A stretch of DNA of 64,000 nt from Rotaria sordida (Eukaryota; Rotifera; Eurotatoria; Philodinida; Philodinidae), in NCBI GenBank assembly GCA_905250125.1, contig CAJNOL010000089.1, positions 186,001-250,000 of the forward strand, in the 5' to 3' direction. Under the pieces are notes generated by a model. That model ran no database searches, had not been told where the DNA came from, and saw only the letters and a program-made list of their open reading frames with translations. Made by a program: the position numbers and the translations under genes. Of this stretch, positions 1 to 14,052 are shown piece by piece (position 1 is the first letter of the stretch; every line of letters starts with the position of its first letter).

Positions 1-935
1 GCTATGTTGTGACATACACCTGCTCTTGTGATTAGTTAGTGATCAGGCTGGCCTCCTGTCCAGAGTTACGGCTAGACATAGTTGTAGAGAAAATATCGAG
101 CTATTGAATCTGTCATTAGGAAGCATCGCATATTGCAAGGTAGCTCAAAGACAAGGGTATTCTTGTTCTTTCTAACTGCCTGTATAGCACACATTATACC
201 GAATGATCTACCGATGGTTCTTATCCAGTTCGAATCACATGGGTTTCTATATAGTTTACAATAGAATGTTAAACTCTCTGAAGTAGGCTTATCATATTTA
301 GATTAAAATTAAAAGATACTTGATCTCACCAGTTATAGATTTATCTTCGAATGATTTAAACTTCTTCAATATTCTCATTAATGTAACGTAGGCTGATCTG
401 ATTAATTTTCATCAGGATTTTCGACAAACATGATATCGATATTTCATTTTCATCATGAAATTTCTATTGTTCATGTTTTCTTAATTGATTACCGCAGTAA
501 GTCAAGATGATTGTAAATTAATTTCTACAGAAAACAAAATTAATGAGTGTAAACAAATATGTTTTGTTGGTCTTCAAATGATAATGATATTATAAACAAA
601 AAAGAATGCAAGAAATTTATGCTCTATGTTTAATGTTGTGAAAGAATTTTTTTGTTTTATACATAATAACAAATTATAGAATTTTGAAGAAATAAATAAA
701 TGAATGAATAAGAACGAAAAATGTAAAGAAGAAAAAAAAAAAGAAAACGAAGCACATCGTTTCGAAAATGAGATTTCGAAGAAAGAAACAGATCAAGATG
801 ATAGTACAGACAATCAGTTAGGCATACACACACACACACATATACTAATAGAAAATATATTTATTAGTCAAAGACATACGAATAAAACCGGAGAAAAACT
901 ACAGTTTATATGTTGTTATTTCATCTGTTTTTGTT
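1..935. other. Gene-free flank downstream of MON2
   Basis: I see no coding region with support here. It is AT-rich, with a short CA dinucleotide run at about 826-841 and A-rich tracts near 728-745. On the minus strand an AATAAA-like signal (complement of tttatt near 859-864) lies about 75 bp past the MON2 stop and could be its polyadenylation signal. Confidence 0.5.
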
Positions 936-3900
936 TTATCGAATTGAAGATGGTGGTGTTAAAAGTGGAAAATATTGATGCAATGTATCTTTAATTGCAT
1001 TACAAATTTGTGGAGATGGTGATGTTGTACATTCAACAAGACACGGATATAATGCAATTAATTGATGCCATATATTGATTTCAACTAAAACATAGAAATG
1101 AATTTATTTTTAATTTTTTGAATATAGAAACTTATACCTGAATCTTTTGGAGCTCGTTTTAATGCACCAATTAACGTGCTTAATGCTTTAAGTACTGAAA
1201 TCATTTCAGCTGTGCGTGGCCTAAAAAAAATATTATTCATAATTAATACGAAATCGATACTATAAACAGCAATACATTCAAAATAAGATGAACTCACACA
1301 CTTCAATCTTCTATCGAACAATGCAACTAAACACCTGATTGGAGCATTATTAAAGGCTAATTCAAATAGCATATTTATCTCGATTCTATATTCTGCTACT
1401 AGTTTTTAGCATGCATTAATGCCCATTCAATGTTTGGTTGTTTTTTTTAGTATTCTAAGCTCTAAAAAAATTATTAATTACAGTAAATATTTTATTCTTA
1501 TATTTTGTTTATAATAGCATAGAAATTTTTCTAGAGAATTCTAAATGAAATTTTGTGTGCATATTAGCATGCATTTATAGTGCTATAAAGTCGTATTTAG
1601 CTTGGCTTTTTTTTTTTATAAAAGCTTTTTAAATATTTTTAAGGGAGAAACAGACTTACGAAAAAGGAGTTAAGCTGTTGTGATTGTAATTGTATGCTCC
1701 AGCAACTGGTTCAAGATTATCACTACTGCAAAAAAGTCAACATTTCAAGCCTCACTCAATAATTTGTATGTTTACTAATTAACTTATCGAAGAAAAACAA
1801 AAGATCTTCTCTTTTAAATTTAAGAAAAAGAAAACCCTAAAGAAGTTTTCATACCGTGGTAATGGACATTTGCCATGTAGACGTTCATCATGTGCATATT
1901 TTTGTAAAATTTCTTTACAACGATTTAACATTGAACTAAGTGCAAGACGAGTTATAACAATATTATCATTTGATGATGATGAATCGTTTATGAATGAATA
2001 TTTGAGTAATGTTTCAAAACATATTTTAGAAAATTCTTCACGTAATCGACGAGCAGAATCAATATCTAATATAAATAATAGAAAGAACAAAATCACTGTT
2101 ATAATAAAACTAAGATAAAAGAATAAAAATGCCTTATTTCTGCTTTCGCTTTAAGTGAAAATTAAAAAGATAGAATAAAAACATTAGTCTGATATTTTTT
2201 CATAGAAATATATACCCTTATATACATAATTTGTTCGGATATATAGTTTTTCTTTTGTCAATTAAGAACATTTTTAGTGAGTAATAATATCCGTCGTGAT
2301 TTTTATAATTCAACTAGATCTAATAGGAGATCATCTCTAATGATAATAAATTCTTTTGCACTAATACCATGTTTCCTGGAATTACATTCTTCTTGCTAAA
2401 AGCTCAGTTCACTCATAGTAAACTCGTTTTTAATTGCTAAGAACTTATTTTGTGAAATACAACCTAAAAGGAGAATTGAAGTGTTGGGGTAAAAATTTGG
2501 ACCTCTCCTGACAGACATAACTATGGGAACGTCACAGACCATATATTAATTATCTTTCATTATAATACACGGTATTCCAAGGTCTGAACGAAAAAAAACC
2601 AGTGAATAGCTCCTGAGCAATTCAAAGCATTTAAATATTCTTTTTACAGTTGGATCACATATTTATTAAATTCTTCAGATCAAATGTCTGTGTCTACAGA
2701 AGTTAATGATACTTATAAAAAAAATGAGTCAGAATCAAGTATTTAATCTATTACACGAGCTTGCTCATTACTACAAACAACAACACTACCGAATTATGAC
2801 GAAACATCTCTTATCAAAGTAACACAAGATACAATTTTTTCAACAGTTCTACGAAGAAGAGTTACATAGACCGAACACTTTATCCTGGCTAGAGTCCGTT
2901 GGGTCCAAAGTTTTCGAATTCGAACCCACTCTGGGATCAATTAGATGGACTCTGATCCTGACTCATTTTTACAAGCATTATTAACTTGATCGACTTTTTC
3001 GTCAGTAATTATTTTACGACCTTCCAGAATGTCATCGATCTTTGACAGTACTAGTTGCACAAAATCACTGAAATATGTTGCTAATGCAATGCTTAGTTAG
3101 CATGTTTCTCTCAAATTCAATTTGTAGTTCCCGTTTTACAATGTTGGCTTCGTCAAATTCGATCATTAGTAAAACTATTCTAATTCTGACTTCTGAGGAG
3201 TTATTCACAGTTTTTTTTTTCGTTTAGACTTTTGGAACAACCTGTATATGATCTACTTCCTTTTTGCATTTCTGTAGGATTAAGTAAAAAGATAGTGAAG
3301 GAATGTGTCCCAAAATAGATAGAAAAAAAAACCGATCTCCCTGTGATCAATAACAACAGCTATATCATGTTTCATATTTTAATCTAACAAAGATTACACT
3401 AAAAGTTTTACGCAGTTTATTTTTTTAATAGCCTTTGATATATCTATTAGATCTTATTTCAAATTTCATAAATTCATACCGATAAAATTATCTGTTGTAC
3501 ATGAATAAATTGAACCCCGATTAAGTATATTTAATATTTTTGTTATAAATGTTTCTGGAAGTACATTAGCATATGGTAAAATATCATCTCGAATTAGTTC
3601 AATTGCCTTTTAAAATAATAAGACAAAAAAAAGAAATATATATATCTATAACAATATTATTATTTAAGATAAGACATACTTGACAATCAATTGCTTCATC
3701 TCGTTGAAGTTCTTCAATTGGTATATCCGTTGGTGGCACACTAAAATCTCGTAAATGAGAATTTTTTTCGATAGAAAAAAAATCAATAAAATACCTTTTT
3801 GAAAAAAGAAAATCATCGAATGTTTTAGCTAATTCTGTCCACATACTTTCAAATGCATTTCCTAAAAATTAATAATTAATGAACAAGAAAAATTTCGACA

Positions 3901-6900
3901 ACAACAAAATTTTTACGATGTTTTCTTGCTACAACAAGTCCAACTTTAAGTACACGAAAAAAACATTCAATTGCTAATTTCCAAGTTGTTGAACTCGGAC
4001 AATTATATTTCATTGATAATGGAACTTGTAATGTCTATCAGAAAGAATAAGAAAGAAAAAATTAAAATTAAATGAAAATTTAAATAAAAATTTGTTACTT
4101 GAATAATTGTTTGTAATGTTCCATTTTCAATTACTGCTGGATTATCAGCAACATCTTCATAAAAGCTAATAGTCATTCGAAGAATTTTTTCACTAAATGG
4201 TACAAAATTAACATTTGAATCATTTTTTCCATTTGATTGTTGTTTATTTATTGGAATTTTTTTAATTTGTTCTGTACAATCAAATACAGGTGGATTTATA
4301 GCAAAAAGAACAAGAATAAGTAAACGTTTAAAACAAATAGGTAAAAGTGCTGATGCATTTGATGATTTAGTTAATTCTAATTTTAAATTTTTACAAACAA
4401 ATTCCATTGCTTTATATGCTGATTCTTGTAATAATGTTAAATTAACATCAGTTGGAATTAAAAATAAAGCCATATCGGAATGTATTGGTACAGCAAGAAC
4501 ACGTTCAATTATTGTTGAAAATTGTTCAAAATGTTTTGCATTATGAATAAAATCACTTGACCATATATGATTTATTAAATTTGGAAATATATCAATAAAA
4601 AATGTAAGAAAATTTTGTGATGGTATATTTGAATCATAACGATCAATTATTATTATACGTTCAGGTGGACAACGACTACAACCATTACCTATATTTAACC
4701 AAACTTGCCAAGCTTGTTGCCATAATTGTTGATCACGAGGTGTTGAAGATTTTTTTGATGATGGAGATAATGAAGGACTTAATGGTACATTAACAAGATC
4801 ATTGAAACTTTTTAATGCAGCAAGAGCAATTTCAGGATTTTTTGCTAAGGCAGATTTTTCAATATTTGTTAAGAGAACACTCCAAACTTTAGGAAAATCG
4901 TCTAAAACGAAAAAATATTCAATAGACTGTTTACATATTTTGTTTTATCAATAGTTCAATTATGACGAAAGATTAGCCTCATATTACAACTGTAAAATAT
5001 ATTATTTATGAAAAAGAAAAAGTCTTATATGTGATGGAACTGATTTTGTCTATTGTCACATTTGCGTTCTTGCCTAGAACTCATCGGGTTGATCCGGGAT
5101 TCATATAGAATCTGGTCAGGTATAGACTGGGTTCGAATCTGAAATTTTTCTGTTAATCGGGTCCAGATTCGAATTATTAGTTATATGAAATTTGAAATCA
5201 GAGAGTAATGTATTTCTTAAAAATATGGGATAAACAAAGTTAAATAGTAAATCTTCAGTCATCCTTGTATCAATTAGTAAAAGATTACAAATATAAACAA
5301 AACTGTTTAAATAAGAGATATTAAATTACAATAGTGAAAGAATAATTGAGATTTTATTATTAAAAAGTTTTGTATCAATTCCTATGTTGATTAGAAGTTA
5401 GTCATTTCGACTAGAAGCTCAATAATTTTCCTACGAGTTCTAAGTTTCGAGTATAGTTATTAATTATAAAACATACATATATAATTCTGAACAAAAATAA
5501 TGATTGAACACAAATTTCTTTTCTTTTTAATTAATATCCAGAAAACATTACTAAGATAGACTGGTATACTATCGGACAAATGATTTAAATTAGTTTTTAG
5601 TTTAATTACATGAAAGTTGATTAAGTTTCAAATATTTTGTCTTCTAACTAATCATATAAAAATATTGACTTATCACATTTATGTTCAATAAACAATATTT
5701 ACCTAATTTAGCTAGAAAATCTTTTTTCACTTGAACTGTTCTTGTAACACCTGCTAATATCATAACATATGTTTCAGCCCATTGTTTTTCTGGTGTATCT
5801 CTCGAATGATGCATTAATATATCTTGTCCACCCGATGATTTTGATAATTGTTGTTGTTGTAATTGTTCTCGTTCTTTTGATGCCGTATAAAAAAATTGTT
5901 CAACTTGTTCAAATAATGGAAATAAAACTTGCCAAATTAAAATACTCCATGCACCTGTACTTAATAATTGTCCATGTGATGTTATCATTGTAAATAATGT
6001 TGATGATGCTGATTTTCTTATAGCTGGACGTTGATCCATAGTTAATTCACTTAATTTTCTATATAAAATCATCCATAATTCTTCAATTGATGTTAATGTA
6101 TCATATATTTCATTTGGATCTAAATAATCATTAACATTTTTTAATTGATGTTCTTGTTCTTTCATACGAAATAAATAATCAGTCATATTCCATAAAAGAC
6201 CAATAGCTGATAAAGCTATATTTAAATCTTGTTCTTGAAAACCAAATTTTGCTACTACTTTTATTAATATACCTAAATAACATATTGGTATTGTTGATAA
6301 AAAATCTGTTACAACTAATTGTAAACATTGTTGAGCTTGTCGTATTAAAGAATCATTATGTTCACGTGTTATTGAACCAATTATATTCAATCTTAAATAA
6401 ATAAATAAAACAGAAAAAAGTTGTTCTTTTTTTTGTTTTTAATTTTATTTTTAATCAACTTACATAATTGGCCATCCTGTTTGTAATGTAGGTCCATTAT
6501 TAGTTAATATTGATAAGGTAGCTTCAAGTTGTTTTTGACGTACATCAAAATATTGAATTAATGATAATTCATGTAAGGATAAAATAATCATATGTAATAA
6601 ACGTTCATTATCAAATAAATTTTGTTCATATTTAAATTCAAGTGCATTACGTACAAGTAATGTTAATGCTTCTGTACCCCATTCACGCATACGTGGATTT
6701 GTATGTTGACAAACCTTTAATAAAAAAAAAGAAAAAGAAATTGAACAATATAAACGAACAAGAATTATTTATTATTTTTTTTTCCTTTTTTCATACATCA
6801 AGTAAATGTGATGAAATAGGTTTCCACCAAACATCAATACGATTTAAATTTGCTCTACCAGTTTCAAGTATTTTTGCAATAGCAAATAATGATGGTTCAC

Positions 6901-9900
6901 GAACAGATAAAGCAACTTCCATTGATTCAATACTTAAACGTATAAGTGCATCTATTAAATGATGTAATGCAACATCATCTAAATAAACACTTGATTCAAA
7001 TAAACGTGAAAGCATTGATGATAATATTGGTAAATCAGCCATAGCTGCTGTTGTTACAACAGCTGATGAATTTGCCATTGGTGCTGCATCTGTATTAGAT
7101 ATTGTTCCAACATGTTTAAGTGTACCACCAGTTGATGGTTTAAATCCAATTATCCAAACAAGATGTTGAAGAGTTGTTAAAATTAAATGCCAAGATGTAC
7201 CAAGTATACTTCCATAACAATGAGCAACTGATAGAAGTGTTCGCATACAATGAATATTTTTTGATGTTAACTAAAATTAATTTTATTAATATCAAATATA
7301 ATGAATGTGAAAGTTATTGTAGGCAAAGTTTATTCTCGACTTGAAGCAAGAAGAAACAAACTGATCTATTTGATTCCTGTGATTTCTATTATTGGAAAAA
7401 TAGTTTTCGTCTATTAATTACGAATCAAATAGAAATCATCGGAAATGCTTAGAAGTGAAAGAAATTCAGCAAAACTAATTACAAATCAAGTGCAATCACT
7501 AGAAATATTGAAAGTTATGGAAAATCAAAAATATCTCCAAAATCTGATTTGAGATGTCGGAAGTTTTCAAAAATTAGATATCTATTTTTGTGTCGCGGTG
7601 GTGACTGGCATCTTCAGCAACTATTTTGGGCAACAGCGGCTCAATAGATCAACTTACACCTCTACTCTCGAGATTTTTTTTTTTAAACAAGAAAAACTTT
7701 ATATCGATTTGATATTAATCAAAAACTATTTCTCTATGCATACCATAACAGCCGTTTGATTTGTTGCTGGTGATGAATTCAATAATGGTAAAGGTGTTCC
7801 AACAATTACAACTTGTTGTCTTTCAAAATCACTTCCTGATGTTGCATCTGCATTTGATCTACCTGTTAATTTCTGTAATAAACTTTGTTGTTGCTGTTGT
7901 TGTTCACTATTTTGTTGTTTACTTAATAGATGAATATTATATTGTGGTGGTAATGCCATTTTACATAAACATGTAACAAATGCATCACGTTGAACATTCA
8001 TTCCAAGTAATCCACATAATGATATATATGTTTGAAATCCTCGTAATAGTAATTCACATGTTGTATCATCATAACAAACATCATATAATAATGTATATGT
8101 AACAAGTACACTTGACCATGTACAATTAACAACTTCAATACATTCATGTCGTTCAGTTTCTGTTAAAGATTCTAATGGTCGAATTTGTATTGGGGTACGT
8201 AATTGTGTGCCAGCTATTGTATCACCACGCATACCTGTACCTTCAATAATTAACTGAACAGCTCGAACAAGTTCAAGCATACATGCATAAGCAACAACTA
8301 TTCCATATGAATCCGGAATAAGTGGACAATCAAATTTTTCCCAATTTTCAACATAAACAGCTTTTGCTTGACCTTGAGTATATGTTACATATTGTGGAAC
8401 AACTAAATTTCGATATGCAAAAAGAATTGTATGCGATGTACCACCAGCACCATTGGAAATATTTGATGAATGAGGATTAAAATTATCTAACTTTGAAGTT
8501 GTACTAGCTCCAGAAGCTAAAAAAGAAATAGACGAATTGAATCTTAAATGAATTTTATTTTTTTTTTTTATTAAATAGAATATTACATTTTTTATCTGAA
8601 ATAACTGAAGTAGTTGTATTTGTTTGTCCACTACTAGTTGATGAATTTGATGAAACAGTTGCACTATTAAAAAATGATTGAACATATGAACTAAAAAAGA
8701 TGCAACAAAAGAAAAACATCATTTGAATTTTTTCTTTTAATGAATTAATCAAACCTAATTGCATTTGTTAAATCTCTTAAAATTTTACTTGAATGCGGTT
8801 GCATATCATAAGATAAGCAAAATAATTTTATTAAATTTTGATGTATTATTATTTTATGTATACATTCAATAGCTAATGATCTTTGCCATATAGGTTTATC
8901 GGGTTCAAGTAATTTAATTAATAATGATAAAAATATTTCACATTCCGTTATTAATAATGTAAAATAAAATCGTATTAATATACAAACAACACGTAAAAGA
9001 CGAGCTATTAGTGGAAAATATGCACTATCATATGTTGTATTAGAATTAGTTCCACTTGATGAATTCGGATTAGAATTTGAGAATTTTGTACCTGGCGAAA
9101 ATAATTTAATGACAAGTGGAGAAACTCTTTCTTTTAATAAATAACGAAATTCACTATGAGAATGAAATATAGGTGCATAATGTGTTAAAATTGTTTCAAG
9201 TAATTCAAGAATTAATGTTCGAGTTATTTCTGTTAAACCAATTAACCATATTGGTTGATCACCATTTATTAAATAACAAAGGTCTTGAAATAATAGATAG
9301 GCATCACGAGCATAAGGACGTAATGTATCAACACTATTTGATGATGAATGTTGTTGTTTTGAAGGATCAGAATCTTGATTAGACTGATCTAAATAAATGA
9401 AGTAAAATTATATTAGTTAGCTTTTGATTTTATACGTGACTCAGTGTTCGAATAGATTGATTTCAAGAGACCTTACGTCTCGTTTCTGAAGAACAACTTA
9501 TCAAAAATATTTGAAAATTTCAGAGTGGATAGATCTCGATGAGTAAAATAAAAGTTATCGTATACTCCAAATACTGCCTTCTAGAAAATATCTAGCTTTC
9601 GAAGGCTAGAAAATCGTCCCACTTTCTCAGCCGCAATTTTTTTCACAGATACAAGACAATATCTGGGACGTCTACGTTTTTTTTGGTTTCTTTTTATTTC
9701 CTTTCATTCGACAAAAAAAAATCAAAATATTGAGCGTACCTCGAAAACTACATGTCTTTTTTTTACTAGAGCATTTCTGTAAAATCTGCCAAAAATCATC
9801 GACGCAATACTTTTCGGCACAAAAGAAAGTGTCAACTCGATCAAGCGTACTATGCCAAATGAACGAGGACGATTTTGCACTTTTTTCTTCAAATACAATG

Positions 9901-11336
9901 GTCGAAAATTGGCCGTGTTCAGTAGTGTTAGAGGTCCGTGACCCGTACTCTCAGCACCTTTGGAATGTAAAATAACCATTGTCATTAGGAAAATTTTGCA
10001 TACAAAGAATAATCACAGCGTGAGTTTTTTTTTGTTAGGAATTTCGAGAGTTAGGTTTAATAGAAGTGCTATCTAATAACGAAGAGTCCTAATTTATATG
10101 ACACATGAAAGAAGATATTTCGAATCTATATTTCCGATGAAAAACAAAAAAATCGAAAAAACTCTGATTTTAACATCGGGAAAGGGGAGCTTTAATCTCA
10201 ACTGTTAAATAATTGAGTTTCAAAAAAATCAACGGAATAGAAACTTTAAATAACGAAATATTTTTGAACGCAAATGAGCTGTTGTATAATCTATAGGAAA
10301 AAATATATTAGTGAATACGAATTTTCATCATAAAAAAATATAATGGATAAATTTAGACGAGTATTAATATTGTTCATAAATGCAAGGACTACTAAAAAAT
10401 AAAAACAGTTCTAATAATACTGAAAATATAAGTAATTTGTCGTTTTTTTCATCTAGAATGATTTTATTACTTCAAAAAACAGACATTTTTTTTCTATGAA
10501 TCAACTAGATTATCTTATTAGTAAATATTTCTTACCACCGGATGTTGTATTTTGAGCATCTTCTTCAATAACACGATCATAAACAGCTGTAACAAGTTGT
10601 CGAACAGCAGCTATAGAAGTATTTACAATTGTTGGATCTTTACTGAAGCATAATCGAAAAGTAATAACGAATAACTATGTAAATGAATGAATTCAAATAA
10701 ATATTAATTCATATTCATTTATTTTATTTTACCGTAGCAAGTGTACTATGAACAACTACAGACGTTGTATTAACGAGTAATAAAACAGTTTGTAAAATTT
10801 TCAATTCTTCAGTTTGTAATTCACATAAAGTACTTAAAACATTAACAATCGTCGCTGCAGATGCCTAAATCAACAATCAATAAAATAAATTGAAAAACCT
10901 TTTTTTTTTTATTCGAACTTGATTAACAATATGATGTTGAAGTAATTTTTGTATTGATGTTAAACATAATTGAACAATTTTAACTTGTTTAGTATCACAT
11001 CCTAAGATAAATGGTTGAAGTAAATCGACACTTGCATCACGCATTACTATAATATATATGTGTGTATTTCTAAATTTTATATTATTCTTAACATTTAAAT
11101 AATACCTGTACTCAAATTATCTTTCATAGTACTATATTCTCGTAATTTCATATTACATGCTTCCGCTGCCTAAAATATATATTATTATTAATTAAAATAA
11201 ATAATAAGAATACTCATACTTCTTTAATTGGTGGATATTTTTTTTTCGTTTCATTTGATAATTGTCGAAGATCGCTAGACAAGTTATTAATCAATTTTTG
11301 AAGAATACTATGGCTATCACTTGATGTGCTAGCCAT
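936..11336 (-). CDS. MON2: MON2 homolog (Arf-GEF-like endosome/Golgi trafficking scaffold), many exons
   Basis: MON2 is a large HEAT-like relative of the BIG/GBF Arf exchange factors. It lacks the Sec7 domain and works with Dopey proteins in endosome-to-Golgi traffic. The match runs the whole length: the N-terminus ([20 protein letters not shown], exons 11220-11336 and 11106-11169), [10 protein letters not shown] and [16 protein letters not shown] (8762-9390), [20 protein letters not shown] (about 6809-7271), [14 protein letters not shown] and [20 protein letters not shown] (about 5702-6389), [18 protein letters not shown] (about 1860-2075), and the C-terminus [15 protein letters not shown] ending in TAA at 936-938. 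Most introns are short; long ones lie at about 2076-3478, 4905-5700, 7264-7743 and 9391-10537. Exon phases agree where checked, so it looks intact. About 23 extra residues ([16 protein letters not shown]...) sit before the [15 protein letters not shown] segment. The start follows a good splice acceptor. Confidence 0.96.
2475..3325. mobile_element. Dispersed repeat family B, long copy, in a MON2 intron
   Basis: The left end (GGGGTAAAAATTTGGA near 2485-2502, then CACAGACC and ATATATTAAT) and the right end (GGATTAAGTAAAA near 3280-3292, then GTCCCAAAATA) match, in the same order and orientation, a roughly 180-bp copy at 53471-53650 in a CYFIP intron. This copy holds about 650 bp of extra interior. 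A coding-like stretch with stops lies at about 2690-2870. The tips share only a short TGGGGTA-like inverted motif, so the class is not settled. Confidence 0.6.
9440..10195 (-). mobile_element. TTAA-flanked DNA element, family A copy 1, in a MON2 intron
   Basis: The reverse complement of this stretch aligns over its length with the element at 26571-27314. Shared blocks include CCCGATGTTAAAATCA against TTCGGATGTTAAAATCA, ATTTTCCTAATGA against AATTATCCTAATGA, and CACTACTGAACACGGCCA against CACCGCTGAACACGGACA. Its outer tip reads TTAAAGCTCCCC (10184-10195 on the minus strand), fitting a TTAA target site. No transposase is visible, so it looks non-autonomous. The boundary at 9440 is approximate. 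Confidence 0.75.
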
Positions 11337-11346
11337 GATTAACACT

Positions 11347-11362
11347 CTAGAATTGATGACAA
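11347..11362 (-). promoter_or_regulatory. Splice acceptor 10 nt upstream of the MON2 start
   Basis: On the minus strand TTTGTCATCAATTCTAG is followed by 10 nt and then the MON2 ATG at 11336. It has the shape of a 3' splice site. With no obvious donor close upstream, it could receive a trans-spliced leader or end a 5' UTR intron. Confidence 0.5.
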
Positions 11363-13047
11363 ATAAATATTAAAGTTTCATGCGTAGCTGGAGACAAGTT
11401 TAAAGAATTTTCTTAGTTAAAAGTCATTATCCATGTTTTACACTCTGGGCCACATCACTCGTTCCATCATCTAAAGTGATTCAATTGAATAAGGATTGGA
11501 TGGTATATATCTGTCGGCTGTCAGCAGATGGAGAGAGTTACCAATGAGACTTTAATATATTATGGTTACAAAGTCGCCTGATTTCTTTGAGTGAAAGTTA
11601 AATTTTTTTTTCTCTAATTAAATATCTTTCTAGTTCACCGCTGATTTAGTGAATCGTCTCAAATTAATGATAAAAATTTGTTTTTTGCGTATTATTCTTC
11701 TATCTATTATTTCTGTAGCAGCTAGCAATTTTTAAATAACAGTAAAAATATGAATGGAAAGAACATCCTTTAAAACTATAACGTAATGTTATGAGCATCT
11801 TTCCATTGGAGTATATTGCTTGACTAGTTTTCACTCAATTGTTTACTGCTCATAATTCTTTATACTTTAATAAACGATGAATCTTGACTTTTATTCTAAA
11901 CTACAATCAGAAAGAAACGATGAAAATATTATACGATAGAAATCAAATTATTTATTGATTTATATAAAACATTCAATATTTGAAATTACAGTCGAACAAT
12001 GCAATTATATAAACAATAGAAGATGTTCAACTCGTTTCGTATCTCTGGCAGATTGTGGTTACAAATGACGCTATATAAACCATTTGAACAGTCGATTTGG
12101 AAAAGGTATCATTGTATGATAATTTTTAAGATTGATTATCTAGAAATCCTATGAATATTTATTATTATTTTACACATATTTTAGTCTTTCTTGATTCAAT
12201 GTCAATCACAACAAAGAATGTTTTATAAGAATATATTTTTCTTAGAAGAAATGATTTATTATTTGTGACCGTTTCTACATTTTTTGAAAACTCCAATACG
12301 GACTATACTTAAATGACAGAGCGATGATGTATTAATCTGATTTGGCTCATAGAACTTTTTCATACTCAACCTAGCATAATCATAAAAAGGATGAAAAGGT
12401 TTTAATTGGCGGCTATGTTAATGTCATAGCTGAAGTAATTACATTTTAGAAATGCCTCGCACATGAATTAATCCTCAGAAGTATACCAAATTAGCTCTTG
12501 AGATTAATGATACATACATACATGTGACACAACACTCTTCTGCAGATTAGTGTGGAGCAAGTGGAACCTACTTCCAAATGCAATCGATGGTCTAGATTTT
12601 GTCCTAGACTATCATTGGAGAGTTAACTGCTCAATGTATTATTTTGAAGAACTTCAGAATTTCGAATGGTTGTATTGGGATTCTATAGTGATGATATTAT
12701 AGCCATTCAGTTCAATTTTCTATATGTCAGTTGAAGAGAGTTAATTTTTACTATAGGTTACTGAATAGCTCTTTTGACAGCCTACAAGATTTTATGGTTT
12801 TTAGAACAAATAAAACAAGACGGTTGACTCAAGAAGTGTAGGACCACACAGTAAAAATTGTGTCAATTTTATATGTTATACAACGTGCTTAATTAGCCTT
12901 TTTTTTGGTAAGTCTGCTTCAGTTAAAAGTCGTTAGGTAGTCCTTTCGATACGCCTATAAAATTCTATTATTCACATTATCAAAAACATGGAATTATTAT
13001 AATGAAAGAGGCACGTATTGTTTTATAGATCATTGAGAAGAATGATA

Positions 13048-13225
13048 GCATTTTTTTGTTCTCATTTGTGGAATGCTTTGTGAAGATCGGATAGGTGAAG
13101 GTGCTAATGGATATGCAATCGTCGAGTCATCTCTATTGCGAATGTGTGTAGCGAATAAAAAGGACAGTCAAATGGAAATAGACGATTGTTTCTCAAAACC
13201 TTGTCGTAAGAAGTACGATCCGTAG
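13048..13225 (+). pseudogene. Coding-like fragment, unidentified
   Basis: About 58 codons stay open to a TAG at 13223-13225, with balanced residue use (CEDRIGEGANGYAIVESSLL and the following MCVANKKDSQMEIDDC). A plausible intron (GTAAGAG near 13309 to CAG near 13352) follows about 85 bp after the stop. I recognise no family. It may be the remnant of a gene or of a mobile-element gene, or chance. Confidence 0.25.
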
Positions 13226-14052
13226 TGCCAGTTGATAATCGCTAATATCGATCAATTAGCTTAGTCATCAGACAACTATTCGAATTGTCAAGACGATGAA
13301 TTAGCAGTAAGAGTCTTTTATTAATTTATACAGATTTTCTGTTATCTTGGCAGCAAATGAAAATGGATACTGCTATAAATAAATCTAGTTATAGTCGAAG
13401 AGGAGAACGAATCAGAGGAAGAAGATAATAAAAATTAAATCAAGGTGGAAGTATCGATGTGGATCAGGAACGTGTCATTGTCACTCATGTCCACATCATC
13501 ACATCGATGTGAAGCTACCATGAACACCAATAGAATTCAAGGTACATATATTAAATGAAAATTCGATCTACACTTTACCTCTAATAGTCAACTGTTTACT
13601 GTACAAGCATTGAAACATAGTGTCATCTATTGCGAAAACCACTTAAATGATGAATAGCTCTAAGGGTGTGAGTGTGAAGTATCGATGTTATTGTAGAGAA
13701 GGCCATATACCACATCCTGACTCTATGGTCTTTTTAATTTCAAACTGAATTTTGGAGAAAAAAGACGCTCACTTTCGTGAAACGCTGGAGGTCTAGGGGG
13801 GCTAAAAAACCACGTCTGTATTGACGAAGGCTTAGCCAGGCTGATGTATTATACAAAGAATATACCACAAACATCCCATCCATCCTAAGTCAACGATATG
13901 CTTATTTCTCTAAGAGCGTGCTTCGAATGACTCATTACTACACATGTATAAACACGCTTCGCACCTTCTGTTTTCTCGATGGTGCACTCACTAGGTTATC
14001 AAAATTATTCATTCACTCACATATGTATATACCTCATCTTTTCTGGGAAGGT

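Noticed and set aside
826-841. CA repeat as a possible telomere-like tract
   Set aside because: A plain CA dinucleotide run without the TGTGGR hexamer pattern; a common microsatellite.
704-994. A 96-codon plus-strand frame overlapping the MON2 3' end
   Set aside because: It is built of A-rich and CA-repeat sequence, and its end overlaps the well-supported last MON2 exon on the other strand.
5065-5175. GGTTCGAATC near 5139 as a possible tRNA T-loop
   Set aside because: No acceptor stem, D-arm or anticodon arm can be paired around it. The stretch looks like a short inverted GGGTTCGAATC/GGGTCCAGATTCGAA element remnant.
12550-12709. A coding-like stretch starting VWSKWNLLPNAID, resembling the WN.LP motif near the end of some LINE reverse transcriptases
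   Set aside because: Only a few residues fit and no other LINE domain is present, so I did not annotate it as a LINE fragment.
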